A stretch of DNA of 64,000 nucleotides from Sinorhizobium terangae. GTDB taxonomy: Bacteria > Pseudomonadota > Alphaproteobacteria > Rhizobiales > Rhizobiaceae. Shown one piece after another: positions 46,698-55,672 of the stretch; position 1 is the stretch's first letter, and the number at the start of each line of letters is the position of its first letter. A model generated the notes under the pieces. That model was given only the letters and a program-made list of their open reading frames with translations, ran no database searches and was not told where the DNA came from. Where the stretch lies: positions 3,557,001-3,621,000 of the forward strand of contig NZ_CP121659.1 in the NCBI RefSeq assembly GCF_029714365.1, given 5' to 3'. Position numbers and translations under genes: made by a program.

Positions 46698-47474
46698 TCA
46701 GTCGAGCCGCATGGCGATGCCGTGCTCGGCCATATAACGCTTCGCCTCGCCGATACTGTAAGTGCCGAAATGGAAGATCGACGCTGCGAGCACCGCCGTC
46801 GCGTGGCCGTCGCGCACGCCTTCCACCATGTGGTCGAGCGTCCCGACGCCGCCAGAGGCGATGACGGGCGCACGCACCGCATCGGCAATCGCCCGCGTGA
46901 GCGCGACATCGTAGCCGCTTTTCGTGCCGTCGCGATCCATGGACGTCAGCAGGATTTCGCCGGCGCCGAGATCGACGACCTTCCGGGCGAATTCGACGGC
47001 GTCGATGCCGGTCCGCTCGCGTCCGCCATGGGTGAAGATCTCCCAGCGGTCCGCCTCGCCCTCGGCGGATACCTTCTTGGCATCGATCGCGACGACGATG
47101 CACTGGTTGCCGAACTTGTCGGCGGCCTCCGCGACGAACTCCGGATTCTTCACCGCCGCCGTGTTGATCGACACCTTGTCGGCGCCGGCAAGCAGCAGCT
47201 TGCGGATATCGGAAACCTGCCGCACGCCGCCGCCGACGGTGAGCGGCATGAAGCATTGTTCGGCGGTACGGGCGACGACGTCGAAGATCGTTTCGCGATT
47301 GTCCGAGGAGGCGGTGATGTCGAGGAAACAGAGCTCGTCGGCACCGGCCGCGTCATAGGCGCGCGCCGCCTCGACCGGGTCGCCCGCGTCGATGAGGTCG
47401 ACGAAATTGACGCCCTTGACGACACGTCCGTCCTTGACGTCGAGGCAGGGGATTACGCGGGCTTTCAAGGTCAT
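46698..47474 (-). CDS. hisF: Imidazole glycerol phosphate synthase, cyclase subunit
   Basis: HisF closes the imidazole ring using ammonia from HisH. The 258-residue TIM barrel has the two catalytic aspartates in [20 protein letters not shown] and [18 protein letters not shown], and the phosphate loop [16 protein letters not shown]. It begins four bases after the hisA stop. Confidence 0.97.
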   Translation of the reverse strand: MTLKARVIPCLDVKDGRVVKGVNFVDLIDAGDPVEAARAYDAAGADELCFLDITASSDNRETIFDVVARTAEQCFMPLTVGGGVRQVSDIRKLLLAGADKVSINTAAVKNPEFVAEAADKFGNQCIVVAIDAKKVSAEGEADRWEIFTHGGRERTGIDAVEFARKVVDLGAGEILLTSMDRDGTKSGYDVALTRAIADAVRAPVIASGGVGTLDHMVEGVRDGHATAVLAASIFHFGTYSIGEAKRYMAEHGIAMRLD

Positions 47475-47478
47475 CGGA

Positions 47479-48216
47479 TCATCCCTTTCTCGCGGCGCGG
47501 ATCAATGCCAGCGCTTCCTGCGGGTCGATGCGGCCGTCGTAGAGCGCGCGACCGGAAATGGCGCCCTCGAGCTTGCGCGCATCCGGCTGGATCATGCGGC
47601 GAATGTCGTCCATCGAGGCGAGGCCACCTGAGGCGATCACCGGGATCGACACCGCATCGGCAAGCTCCAGCGTCGAAGCCCAGTTGATGCCGGTCAGAAT
47701 GCCGTCGCGGTCGATATCCGTATAGATGATCGCCGCGACGCCGGCGCCCTCGAATTTCTTCGCAAGCTCGATGACGCCGAGCTCGGAGGCCTCTGCCCAG
47801 CCCTCGACCGCCACCTTGCCGCCCTTGGCGTCGATGCCGACGGCGATCCTGCCGGGGAATTTGTGGCAGGCTTCGATGACGAGCGCCGGATCGCGCACGG
47901 CCACGGTGCCGAGAATGACACGTGCGAGCCCGCGCGAAAGCCAGTTCTCAATGTGCGCCAGGGTGCGGATGCCCCCGCCAAGCTGCACCGGATTGCGCGT
48001 TGCCTCGAGGATCGCGTCGACCGCCGCGCCGTTCACCGTCTCACCGGCAAAGGCACCGTTCAGGTCGACGACATGCAGCCACTCGAAGCCCTGCTCCTCG
48101 AAGGCGCGCGCCTGGGCGGCCGGATCGGGATTATAGACGGTCGCCTGGTCCATGTCGCCGAGCTTCAGGCGCACGCATTGTCCGTCCTTGAGGTCGATCG
48201 CGGGGAAGAGAATCAT
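47479..48216 (-). CDS. hisA: ProFAR isomerase
   Basis: HisA isomerises N'-[(5'-phosphoribosyl)formimino]-AICAR-5'-phosphate. The 245-residue TIM barrel has the catalytic aspartates in [19 protein letters not shown] and [18 protein letters not shown], and [16 protein letters not shown] for phosphate binding. It lies between hisH and hisF in the his run. Confidence 0.97.
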   Translation of the reverse strand: MILFPAIDLKDGQCVRLKLGDMDQATVYNPDPAAQARAFEEQGFEWLHVVDLNGAFAGETVNGAAVDAILEATRNPVQLGGGIRTLAHIENWLSRGLARVILGTVAVRDPALVIEACHKFPGRIAVGIDAKGGKVAVEGWAEASELGVIELAKKFEGAGVAAIIYTDIDRDGILTGINWASTLELADAVSIPVIASGGLASMDDIRRMIQPDARKLEGAISGRALYDGRIDPQEALALIRAARKG

Positions 48217-48250
48217 GTGTTGATCCGATCAAGAATGAACGCCGGCAGCC

Positions 48251-48901
48251 TCAAGGCTTCCAACGCAGGAAATTCGAAATGAGGGCGAGGCCAAGCGTCT
48301 GGCTCTTTTCCGGGTGGAACTGCGAGCCCGCCTTGTTGTCGCGTGCGACGAAGGCGGTCACCGGGCCGCCGTAGTCCGCTTCCGCGATGACGTCCTCGGG
48401 TTTCTCGGCGGCGAGATGATAGGAATGCACGAAATAGGCATGCAGGCCGTTTTCGCCGGTCGGAATTCCTGCAAAAAGCGCGTGCGGCCGGTTGAGCTTG
48501 AGCGTGTTCCAGCCGATCTGGGGGATTTTCAGCGACGGATCGGCCGGTGTCATTTCCTTGACGTCGCCCGGAATCCAGCCGAAGCCCTTTGTGATCGTCT
48601 TTTCGAGCCCGCGCGACGACATGAGTTGCATGCCGACGCAGATCCCGAGAAACGGACGCCCGTCCTTCTCGACAGCCTGTTTCAGCGCGTCTTCCATGCC
48701 GGCGACCGCAGCGAGGCCGCGGCGGCAATCGGCATAGGCGCCGACGCCCGGCAGGACGATGCGCTCGGCGGACGCCACCCGTTCCGGCCTGTCGGTCAGG
48801 TCGATCTCCGCCGCGATGCCGGCTTCCCGTGCCGCCCGTTCGAAGGCTTTCGTGGCCGAGCGCAGATTGCCCGACCCATAGTCAATGATGGCGACCCGCA
48901 T
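48251..48901 (-). CDS. hisH: Imidazole glycerol phosphate synthase, glutaminase subunit
   Basis: HisH releases ammonia from glutamine for HisF. The 216-residue class I amidotransferase has the nucleophilic cysteine in [15 protein letters not shown] and the histidine-glutamate pair in [33 protein letters not shown] is the family N-terminus. Its start overlaps the DUF2628 stop by one base. Confidence 0.97.
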   Translation of the reverse strand: MRVAIIDYGSGNLRSATKAFERAAREAGIAAEIDLTDRPERVASAERIVLPGVGAYADCRRGLAAVAGMEDALKQAVEKDGRPFLGICVGMQLMSSRGLEKTITKGFGWIPGDVKEMTPADPSLKIPQIGWNTLKLNRPHALFAGIPTGENGLHAYFVHSYHLAAEKPEDVIAEADYGGPVTAFVARDNKAGSQFHPEKSQTLGLALISNFLRWKP

Positions 48902-49377
48902 CAGCGTTCTCCATAGGGTTGAAAGAGGCCAAGGCCGGCGCTGCTGTCGGCCCGCTTCGCCGCAGAGCGCTCGTCTGACGGCAACGGAGTTGCCGTCTTA
49001 CCATCCGCCGTGGCCGGTATGTTGGAAAAATAGATCTCTTCCGCTGTTTCCAGATCGCGCGCCGGGACGATCAAGCGAAGCGTCCAGTCTCGCTTCTTGA
49101 GGTTCCGCGCGACCAGAAGCGGGCCTTCGAGCGATACCAGCAGGCTGAGCGCCAGTTGCATGAAAAGCGAGGGGGCAAAGGCACCCGGTACGCTGGACAG
49201 GAAGATTAACAGGATTTGCAGAACGGCAACTGCGATTCCAAGAAGCCATGCCCGCTTGCTCATCAGCCAAAGCGCGGGAAAGAAAAATGCGGGCCAGGAA
49301 AATCCGTCCGCGATGAACCGCGCCCTTTCGTCATCGGCCGGTGCGCCGGGCGGGGTCATGATCAGATAAGAAGCCAT
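48901..49377 (-). CDS. DUF2628 membrane protein in the his operon
   Basis: The 158-residue protein has hydrophobic segments [34 protein letters not shown] and [20 protein letters not shown]. This is the DUF2628 layout, of unknown function. The ATG at 49377 starts [20 protein letters not shown]; upstream codons in the frame are only a shadow of the hisB region. It is placed between hisB and hisH, overlapping hisH by one base, so it is translated with histidine genes. A similar placement is common in rhizobia as far as remembered. Confidence 0.85.
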   Translation of the reverse strand: MASYLIMTPPGAPADDERARFIADGFSWPAFFFPALWLMSKRAWLLGIAVAVLQILLIFLSSVPGAFAPSLFMQLALSLLVSLEGPLLVARNLKKRDWTLRLIVPARDLETAEEIYFSNIPATADGKTATPLPSDERSAAKRADSSAGLGLFQPYGER

Positions 49378-49402
49378 GGGTCTCAGCCGGGGTATTGCCG
49401 GC

Positions 49403-50011
49403 TCAGGCGAGCGTTCCCTTGGTCGAGGGCACGCGTCCAGCCTGGCGCGGATCGATTTCGGTTGCGGTGCGAAGCACGCGGGCGACGGACTTGAAGCAGG
49501 TCTCGGCGATATGATGATTGTTGGCGCCGTAGATGTTCTGGATATGCAGCGTGATGCCTGCATGCTGGGCCAGCGCCTGGAAGAATTCACGCACCAGTTC
49601 CGTGTCGAAGCTGCCGATCTTCGGCGAGGTGAAAGCCACGTTCCAGACGAGGAACGGCCGGCCGGAAACATCGACGGCGGCGCGCGTCATCGTTTCGTCC
49701 ATGGCCAGGTCGATCGAGGCGTAGCGCGTGATGCCGCGGCGATCGCCGAGCGCCTTGGCGAGTGCCTGGCCGAGCGCAATCCCGGTGTCCTCGACGGTGT
49801 GATGGTCGTCGATGTGCAGGTCGCCGTCCGCCTTGATCTCCATGTCGATCAGCGAATGGCGCGAAAGCTGGTCCAGCATATGGTCGAAGAAGCCGACGCC
49901 GGTCGCAATCTTCGACGTTCCCGTTCCGTCGATGTTGACGGAGACCGATACAGCGGTTTCATTTGTCTTTCTGGAAACTTGGCCGCTGCGGCTGGGCATG
50001 CTTTCTGCCAT
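49403..50011 (-). CDS. hisB: Imidazoleglycerol-phosphate dehydratase
   Basis: HisB dehydrates imidazole glycerol phosphate, step six of histidine synthesis. The 202-residue protein has the metal-binding histidine clusters [37 protein letters not shown] and [13 protein letters not shown]. It is the single-function form, lacking the phosphatase domain of enterobacterial HisB. It is the first gene of the minus-strand his operon. Confidence 0.96.
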   Translation of the reverse strand: MAESMPSRSGQVSRKTNETAVSVSVNIDGTGTSKIATGVGFFDHMLDQLSRHSLIDMEIKADGDLHIDDHHTVEDTGIALGQALAKALGDRRGITRYASIDLAMDETMTRAAVDVSGRPFLVWNVAFTSPKIGSFDTELVREFFQALAQHAGITLHIQNIYGANNHHIAETCFKSVARVLRTATEIDPRQAGRVPSTKGTLA

Positions 50012-50431
50012 CAGGCTCTCCTGTACGCGTTCGATCCGGATGATTTCGCTCTGAAACGCCCGGAAATCAGCGGGATCGATACTAAAACTAGAGCTGGATG
50101 TGCGGGAGGAAAATCACGTCACACTTTTCCCGTACCGTTCCAGAGCCGCTCCATATCAGGGGAGGCGCGAAATATCCAGAACCGTCATGGAAATTCGACC
50201 GATCGCGGTCGGCGGCACGGAAGATCGCCGGCAGACTGCACGACCAATTGCAATCGCGCGGCGTGCACTTACATAGGCGTCAAGCAACCAGGCTCGCCTG
50301 CAGCGGCGCGCGTCTCGCAAAAATCGCTGCAGCACTCTAAAGTCGCTGCATGATTTTGCCCTTAAATCATCCCGATCAGGGCGATCGTGCAGTGGAGCCG
50401 CAACGCCCCCGAGGGCCCGATAGGTATCTTG
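50012..50431. other. Divergent intergenic region hisB / hslV
   Basis: This 420-bp region holds no supported gene. It contains a family A repeat (50301-50372). Promoters for hisB and hslV must be here. A heat-shock sigma-32 promoter would be expected for hslV, but no convincing CTTGAAA / CCCCAT pair was found. Confidence 0.6.
50301..50372. repeat. Intergenic mosaic repeat, family A (copy 6)
   Basis: CAGCGGCGCGCGTCTCGCAA, then AATCGCTGCAGCACTCTAAA, then TGCATGATTTTGCCCTTAAA: the modules of copy 1 in the same order, without the left arm of the second hairpin. Confidence 0.65.
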
Positions 50432-50989
50432 ATGAGTGAACACAATCCCTACGGAACGATGCATGCGACCACCATCATCACGGTGCGCAAGGATGGCAAG
50501 GTGGTGATGGCGGGCGACGGTCAGGTCAGTCTCGGCCAGACCGTCATGAAGAGCAACGCCCGCAAGGTCCGGCGCCTGTCGAAGGGCGACGTGATGGCCG
50601 GCTTTGCCGGTGCGACGGCGGATGCCTTCACGCTGCTCGAACGGCTCGAGGCCAAGCTCGAGCAATATCCCGACCAGCTCATGCGTGCCGCCGTCGAACT
50701 CGCCAAGGATTGGCGCACGAACAAATACCTGCGCAATCTCGAGGCGATGATGCTCGTCGCCGACAGATCCATTACGCTGGCAATCACCGGCAATGGCGAC
50801 GTGCTCGAACCCGAACACGGCACGATCGCGATCGGCTCGGGCGGAAACTATGCCCTGGCGGCCGCGCGTGCGCTGATGGACAGCGACAAGTCCGCGGAAG
50901 AGATCGCTCGGCGCGCGCTCGAAATCGCGGGTGATATCTGCGTCTACACCAACCACAATCTCGTGGTGGAGACGCTGGATGCCGAATGA
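50432..50989 (+). CDS. hslV: ATP-dependent protease peptidase subunit HslV
   Basis: HslV is the threonine protease ring of the HslUV (ClpQY) complex. The 185-residue protein has the N-terminal active-site region [20 protein letters not shown], with catalytic threonine at residue 13 from this start. A short leader ([12 protein letters not shown]) must be removed; the ATG at 50459 would shorten it. The alpha-type oxyanion segment [19 protein letters not shown] and [14 protein letters not shown] are present. It overlaps the acetyltransferase gene by 11 bases. Confidence 0.95.
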   Translation: MSEHNPYGTMHATTIITVRKDGKVVMAGDGQVSLGQTVMKSNARKVRRLSKGDVMAGFAGATADAFTLLERLEAKLEQYPDQLMRAAVELAKDWRTNKYLRNLEAMMLVADRSITLAITGNGDVLEPEHGTIAIGSGGNYALAAARALMDSDKSAEEIARRALEIAGDICVYTNHNLVVETLDAE

Positions 50990-51497
50990 CGGGATCGACG
51001 TCAGTTTCCTGTCCGTAGCCGACAGCCACCTGTCGATGCTGCATGGCTGGCTTTCAGAGCCGCATGTACGGCAGTGGTGGGGCGACCCGGACAAGGAACT
51101 GGAATCGATCCGCGATGGCTGCGCGAGCGGCGAAGTGGAGGGCTTCATTTTTCATGTCGACGGAAAGCCCGCCGGATACATTCAGTCCTGGACGCCGTCC
51201 CAGTATGACGAGCCCTGGGCGAAGGATCTGCCGTCCGACACGCCCGGCGTGGATATCTTCGTAGGCCCGCCTGAAATGACTGGAAAAGGCATCGCTGCCC
51301 TGGCGCTCAAGGCCTTTGCCGAAAGACTGTTCGAAAACGGCGCCGTCCGCATCGTGATCGACCCTGACGCCGGCAACCGCCGCGCGGTCCGGGCCTATTC
51401 GAAGGCAGGCTTCGTGCCCTTTGGCGAATGGATAGACGAGTCCGGCCGCACGCTCCTGATGGAGCTGACGCGCACGGAGTTTGAGAGGAATTCATGA
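50979..51497 (+). CDS. GNAT acetyltransferase between hslV and hslU (AAC(6')-like)
   Basis: The 172-residue protein is a GNAT-fold acetyltransferase. It has the aminoglycoside 6'-acetyltransferase-type N-terminus [23 protein letters not shown], the acetyl-CoA loop [20 protein letters not shown] and [23 protein letters not shown]. The ATG at 50979 lies inside the hslV end, and the end overlaps hslU by four bases. It is thus translationally coupled to both protease subunits. Whether it acts on a protein, an antibiotic or a small metabolite cannot be told. Confidence 0.85.
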   Translation: MPNDGIDVSFLSVADSHLSMLHGWLSEPHVRQWWGDPDKELESIRDGCASGEVEGFIFHVDGKPAGYIQSWTPSQYDEPWAKDLPSDTPGVDIFVGPPEMTGKGIAALALKAFAERLFENGAVRIVIDPDAGNRRAVRAYSKAGFVPFGEWIDESGRTLLMELTRTEFERNS

Positions 51498-52801
51498 GCA
51501 ACTTTTCACCCAGAGAAATCGTGTCGGAGCTCGACCGCTACATCATCGGCCAGAAGGACGCGAAGCGCGCCGTTGCCATTGCCTTGCGCAACCGCTGGCG
51601 GCGCCAGCAGCTTGACGACGATCTGCGCGACGAGGTGATGCCGAAAAATATCCTGATGATCGGCCCGACCGGCGTCGGCAAGACGGAAATCTCCCGGCGG
51701 CTGGCGAAGCTTGCTGGCGCCCCCTTCGTCAAGGTCGAAGCCACCAAGTTCACCGAGGTCGGCTATGTCGGCCGTGACGTGGAGCAGATCGTTCGTGATC
51801 TCGTTGAGGTCGGCATCACATTGGTGCGGGAGAAGAAGCGCGCCGACGTCAAGGCGAAGGCCCATCAGAACGCCGAAGAACGTGTGCTCGATGCCCTGGT
51901 CGGCGCGACGGCCTCGCCCGCGACGCGCGATTCCTTCCGCAAGAAATTGCGCGCCAACGAGCTCGACGACAAGGAAATCGAGATCGATGTTGCCGAAACC
52001 GGCGCTCCGGGGGCCTTCGAGATTCCGGGCATGCCGGGCGCCAATATCGGTGTCCTCAATCTTTCCGAAATGTTCGGCAAGGCGCTCGGCGGCGGCAGGA
52101 CCAAGAAGGTCAAGACGACCGTCAAGGCCTCCTATGAGCTGTTGATCAACGACGAGTCCGATAAGCTGCTCGACAACGAGCAGATCCAGCGTGAGGCCGT
52201 GTCGGCAGCCGAGAACGACGGCATCGTATTCCTCGACGAGATCGACAAGATCGCCGCCCGCGACGGCGGCATGGGTGCCGGCGTATCGCGAGAAGGCGTC
52301 CAGCGGGACCTGCTGCCGCTGGTCGAGGGCACGACGGTCGCGACGAAATACGGGCCGGTGAAGACGGATCACATCCTCTTTATCGCCTCCGGCGCATTCC
52401 ACGTCTCCAAGCCGTCGGATCTGCTTCCGGAGCTGCAGGGCCGCCTGCCGATCCGCGTAGAGCTGCGCGCGCTTACCAAGGAGGATTTCCGCCGTATCCT
52501 GACCGAGACCGAGGCAAGCCTCATCCGCCAGTACAAGGCGCTTCTCGACACGGAGGAAGTAAAGCTCGATTTCACCGAGGATGCGATCGACGCACTCGCC
52601 GAGGTCGCGGTTCAGCTCAACACCAACGTCGAGAATATCGGTGCGCGCCGCCTGCAGACGGTGATGGAGCGGGTTCTCGACGACGTGTCCTTCAACGCGC
52701 CGGACCGTGGCGGCCAGACGGTGATGATCGATGCGGAATATGTCCGCGAGCACGTCGGCGATCTCGCCGCCAACACGGACCTGTCACGCTATATTTTGTG
52801 A
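51494..52801 (+). CDS. hslU: ATP-dependent protease ATPase subunit HslU
   Basis: HslU unfolds substrates and feeds them to HslV. The 435-residue AAA+ protein has Walker A in [19 protein letters not shown], the pore motif [16 protein letters not shown] and Walker B in [16 protein letters not shown]. An intermediate domain and sensor II region ([20 protein letters not shown]) are present. The C-terminal DLSRYIL tail docks into HslV. GAGAGGAATTC precedes the ATG, which overlaps the GNAT stop. Confidence 0.97.
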   Translation: MSNFSPREIVSELDRYIIGQKDAKRAVAIALRNRWRRQQLDDDLRDEVMPKNILMIGPTGVGKTEISRRLAKLAGAPFVKVEATKFTEVGYVGRDVEQIVRDLVEVGITLVREKKRADVKAKAHQNAEERVLDALVGATASPATRDSFRKKLRANELDDKEIEIDVAETGAPGAFEIPGMPGANIGVLNLSEMFGKALGGGRTKKVKTTVKASYELLINDESDKLLDNEQIQREAVSAAENDGIVFLDEIDKIAARDGGMGAGVSREGVQRDLLPLVEGTTVATKYGPVKTDHILFIASGAFHVSKPSDLLPELQGRLPIRVELRALTKEDFRRILTETEASLIRQYKALLDTEEVKLDFTEDAIDALAEVAVQLNTNVENIGARRLQTVMERVLDDVSFNAPDRGGQTVMIDAEYVREHVGDLAANTDLSRYIL

Positions 52802-52803
52802 CC

Positions 52804-52866
52804 CGCTACAGCGCCGCGCATCCTGTCAGGGGCGCAAGGGATGCTGTGGCACTTTGAATCGCTGTG
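52804..52866. repeat. Intergenic mosaic repeat, family A (copy 7)
   Basis: CGCTACAGCGCCGCGCATCC and GGGGCGCAAGGGATGCTGTG form the left hairpin module; GCACTTTGAATCGCTG is the right-end signature. It begins three bases after the hslU stop codon and might act as its transcription end. Confidence 0.65.
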
Positions 52867-53050
52867 CCGGAGGGAAGCAAACTCCGGCACTCGCCGAATT
52901 GTGAGGCGCCCGTCCCTCGACAGGCGCATTTATTTTTTCTACAGCGGTCGGTGATCGATCGAAGGCCGGGCATTATTCCGACATGATCTTGCCGTAGGGG
53001 CCGCGCGCTCGAATGACCGGGGGTCCGGAGTTTCATAGGAAGAACAGATC

Positions 53051-53995
53051 GTGCGTCTCACCGCCTGCTTGCTCGTCATCGCCACGCTTTGCCTCTCCGC
53101 CGGTCCGGGAGCCGCGGCGGAAATGGTTCCCGCGGGCAACCGCCACGTCGAGCAGCCGAAGATACCGGGCGCCTCGGTTCGCCGCACGAAAGCGGGCCGA
53201 ACCTCCTTCGATGCCAAATACGAGAAAGTGCGTGATCTGCTCGCCAGCGATCGCCAGCTCGTCGGCAAGATCAAGTCGGTCGCCGGCGCCTATGGCATCG
53301 CGCCGATCCACATGATCGGCGCCATCGTCGGCGAGCATACCTACAATGTCGATGCCTATGACCGGCTGCAATCCTATTATGTCAAGGCGGCCGCCTATGC
53401 CGGCAACAGCTTCCAGTTCGGCTATGACGGCGAGTCCGTTGACGAGTTCGTCGCGCGACCGCAGTTTTCCGCCTGCGCCGGCAAGGACAATTCCTATGCG
53501 CTGTGGAGTTGCCGCGAGCGCGTGTGGGAGAGCGAGTTCCGCGGCCGCTCGGTCGGCGGGCAATCCTTCCCGAACAACCGCTTCAGCGCCGTCTTCTTCC
53601 AGCCCTTTTTCGCTGGCCAGACATTCGGTCTCGGCCAGATCAATCCATTGACCGCCCTGATGCTGACGGACATGGTTTCGCGCGTTTCGGGCTACGAGCG
53701 CCTGGATGAGAACAACGCCGCGGGCGTTTATGAGGCGATCATGGATCCGGACGTCTCGCTCGCCTATATGGCGGCCTCGATCCGCCACTCGATCGATGCC
53801 TATCGCTCGATCGCCGGCATGGACATCTCCAACAATCCAGGTCTGACCGCGACGCTCTACAATGTCGGTAATCCGGATCAGCGCGCCGCGGCGCTCGCAG
53901 CGAAAAACCAGGGCGGCGAGGTCCATTGGCCGGAGGAGAATTATTACGGCTGGCTCGTCAACGACAAGCTCGCCGAACTGGAAGGCCTGCTTTGA
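53051..53995 (+). CDS. Secreted DUF1402 family protein (lysozyme-like)
   Basis: The 314-residue protein starts at GTG with AGGAAGAACAGATC before it. It has a signal peptide (RLTACLLVIATLCLSAGPGAAA). The mature part matches DUF1402, of unknown function. Segments such as GIAPIHMIGAIVGEHTYNVD and FGLGQINPLTALMLTD resemble the catalytic region and GLGQ/GLMQ substrate motif of soluble lytic transglycosylases, with Glu in GAIVGEH as the possible acid. A periplasmic cell wall role is suggested only by this resemblance. The gene stands alone. Confidence 0.82.
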   Translation: MRLTACLLVIATLCLSAGPGAAAEMVPAGNRHVEQPKIPGASVRRTKAGRTSFDAKYEKVRDLLASDRQLVGKIKSVAGAYGIAPIHMIGAIVGEHTYNVDAYDRLQSYYVKAAAYAGNSFQFGYDGESVDEFVARPQFSACAGKDNSYALWSCRERVWESEFRGRSVGGQSFPNNRFSAVFFQPFFAGQTFGLGQINPLTALMLTDMVSRVSGYERLDENNAAGVYEAIMDPDVSLAYMAASIRHSIDAYRSIAGMDISNNPGLTATLYNVGNPDQRAAALAAKNQGGEVHWPEENYYGWLVNDKLAELEGLL

Positions 53996-54027
53996 GCCGA
54001 GTGAGGCTCGTCCGCTTCGCTCATTTG

Positions 54028-54043
54028 TGATTCACGTGAAGCA
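54028..54043. other. parS-like centromere site (candidate 2)
   Basis: TGATTCACGTGAAGCA matches the ParB consensus TGTTTCACGTGAAACA at 14 of 16 positions and shares TGATTCACGTGAA with the site at 43122. It is intergenic, between the DUF1402 and P450 genes. Confidence 0.48.
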
Positions 54044-54102
54044 TCTACCTCGATTGCGCCGTATATAATTGCAACGGTAGACGATCGAGAAAGGCCTCCA
54101 TC

Positions 54103-55503
54103 ATGGACACGCGACCGGAACCCTTCGAGCCGCCCGCGCCCGAACCCCGGGTCGGCATTCCCTCGCGGCTGCAGATCATCCGCACGGTCTTTCGCAATCC
54201 GCTGGAACTCTGGGGCGAGCCCTCCTACACGCTGCCCTGGATCGAGACGAAATTCATCAATCAGCGCACCCTGATCGTCAACGATCCCGGTCTCATCCGC
54301 CATGTGCTCGTCGAGAATGCCGGCAATTACGAGATGGCGGTCGTCCGGCAGCTGATCCTTCGCCCGATCCTTCGCGACGGCCTGCTGACGGCGGAAGGCG
54401 ATATCTGGAAGCGGTGCCGCAAGGCGATGGCGCCGGTTTTCACGCCGCGGCACGCCAAGGGCTTTGCCGGCCAGATGCACCGCGTCTGCGAGGAATTCGT
54501 TGAGCGCTACGAGCGCGCCGGCGCAGAGCCATTGGTGACGAACGTTGCCGTCGACATGACTGAGCTCACCTTCGAGATCCTCGCCGAAACCCTCTTTTCC
54601 GGCGAGATCGCCGTCGAAAAGCAAGGCTTTGCGGGCAACGTCGAGGAGTTGCTGCACCGGATGGGCCGAGTCGATCCCGTGGATCTCCTGATGGCGCCGC
54701 CGTGGGTGCCGCGGCTGACCCGCATCGGCGGCAAGAAGGTCCTGAACCGGTTCCGGTCGATCGTTTCCGACACAATGGCGCAACGCCGGCGGCGGATGGC
54801 GGAGGAATCCGAACGCGTTCCGAACGATTTTCTGACGCTGTTGCTGCAGCTCGAAGGGCCCGAGGGTCTTTCGACGTCCGAGATCGAAGACAATATCCTG
54901 ACTTTCATCGGCGCCGGGCATGAAACGACGGCGCGGGCGCTCGCCTGGACCCTCTACTGCATCGCCAATACGCCGGCCTATCGCGAGGTGATGGAGCGCG
55001 AGGTAGACGAGGTGGTGACAAGCGGCGCTGACCCCGTCGAATGGCTTGATCGCATGCCGCATGTGCTTGCCGCCTTCGAGGAGGCGTTGCGGCTCTATCC
55101 GCCCGCGCCGTCCATCAACCGCGCCGCAATCGAGCAAGATGAGTGGACATCGCCGGCCGGCGAATATGTCCGCATCGAAAAAGGCATAACGGTGCTAATC
55201 ATGCCTTGGACGCTCCATCGGCACGCGCTCTATTGGCAGAAGCCGCGCGCGTTCATGCCGGAGCGCTTCCTCCCGGAGAACCGGGAGAAGATCAACCGGT
55301 TCCAGTATCTGCCCTTCGGTGCGGGCCCGCGCGTCTGCATCGGCGCGACCTTCGCCCTGCAGGAGGCGGTTATCGCGCTCGGCGTGTTGATGCACCGTTT
55401 CCGCTTCGATCTGACCGAGGCGACCCATCCCTGGCCGGTGCAGCGGCTGACGACGCAACCGAGGGGCGGCCTGCCGATGAAGGTGTCGCTGCGGGCTGAG
55501 TAG
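54103..55503 (+). CDS. Cytochrome P450
   Basis: The 466-residue protein has the P450 hallmarks. The I-helix oxygen-binding motif is in FIGAGHETTARALAWTLY, the ExxR motif is in AAFEEALRLYPPAPSINR and the heme cysteine is in LPFGAGPRVCIGATFALQEA. There is no N-terminal membrane anchor, so it is a soluble bacterial enzyme that needs separate ferredoxin partners; none are adjacent. The motif spacing resembles the CYP4/CYP102-like bacterial branch. Substrate is unknown. Confidence 0.92.
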   Translation: MDTRPEPFEPPAPEPRVGIPSRLQIIRTVFRNPLELWGEPSYTLPWIETKFINQRTLIVNDPGLIRHVLVENAGNYEMAVVRQLILRPILRDGLLTAEGDIWKRCRKAMAPVFTPRHAKGFAGQMHRVCEEFVERYERAGAEPLVTNVAVDMTELTFEILAETLFSGEIAVEKQGFAGNVEELLHRMGRVDPVDLLMAPPWVPRLTRIGGKKVLNRFRSIVSDTMAQRRRRMAEESERVPNDFLTLLLQLEGPEGLSTSEIEDNILTFIGAGHETTARALAWTLYCIANTPAYREVMEREVDEVVTSGADPVEWLDRMPHVLAAFEEALRLYPPAPSINRAAIEQDEWTSPAGEYVRIEKGITVLIMPWTLHRHALYWQKPRAFMPERFLPENREKINRFQYLPFGAGPRVCIGATFALQEAVIALGVLMHRFRFDLTEATHPWPVQRLTTQPRGGLPMKVSLRAE

Positions 55504-55672
55504 GTCCCTGAGTGGCCACCGTACCGTTGCAATCTGATTGGACGCCGCACCAACCAGACGCACAAAGGTCGCTCTCACGCGATGGTCTTTCCCGGAATTA
55601 TGTCCTATCACCAGACGATCCTTCCACCTTCGGGACTCCTCCCGATCCTCAAAAACTGGACTGAGCAGAAAA

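Noticed and set aside
50012..50431. Heat-shock (sigma-32) promoter before hslV
   Set aside because: Expected by function, but no convincing -35 and -10 pair with proper spacing was found.
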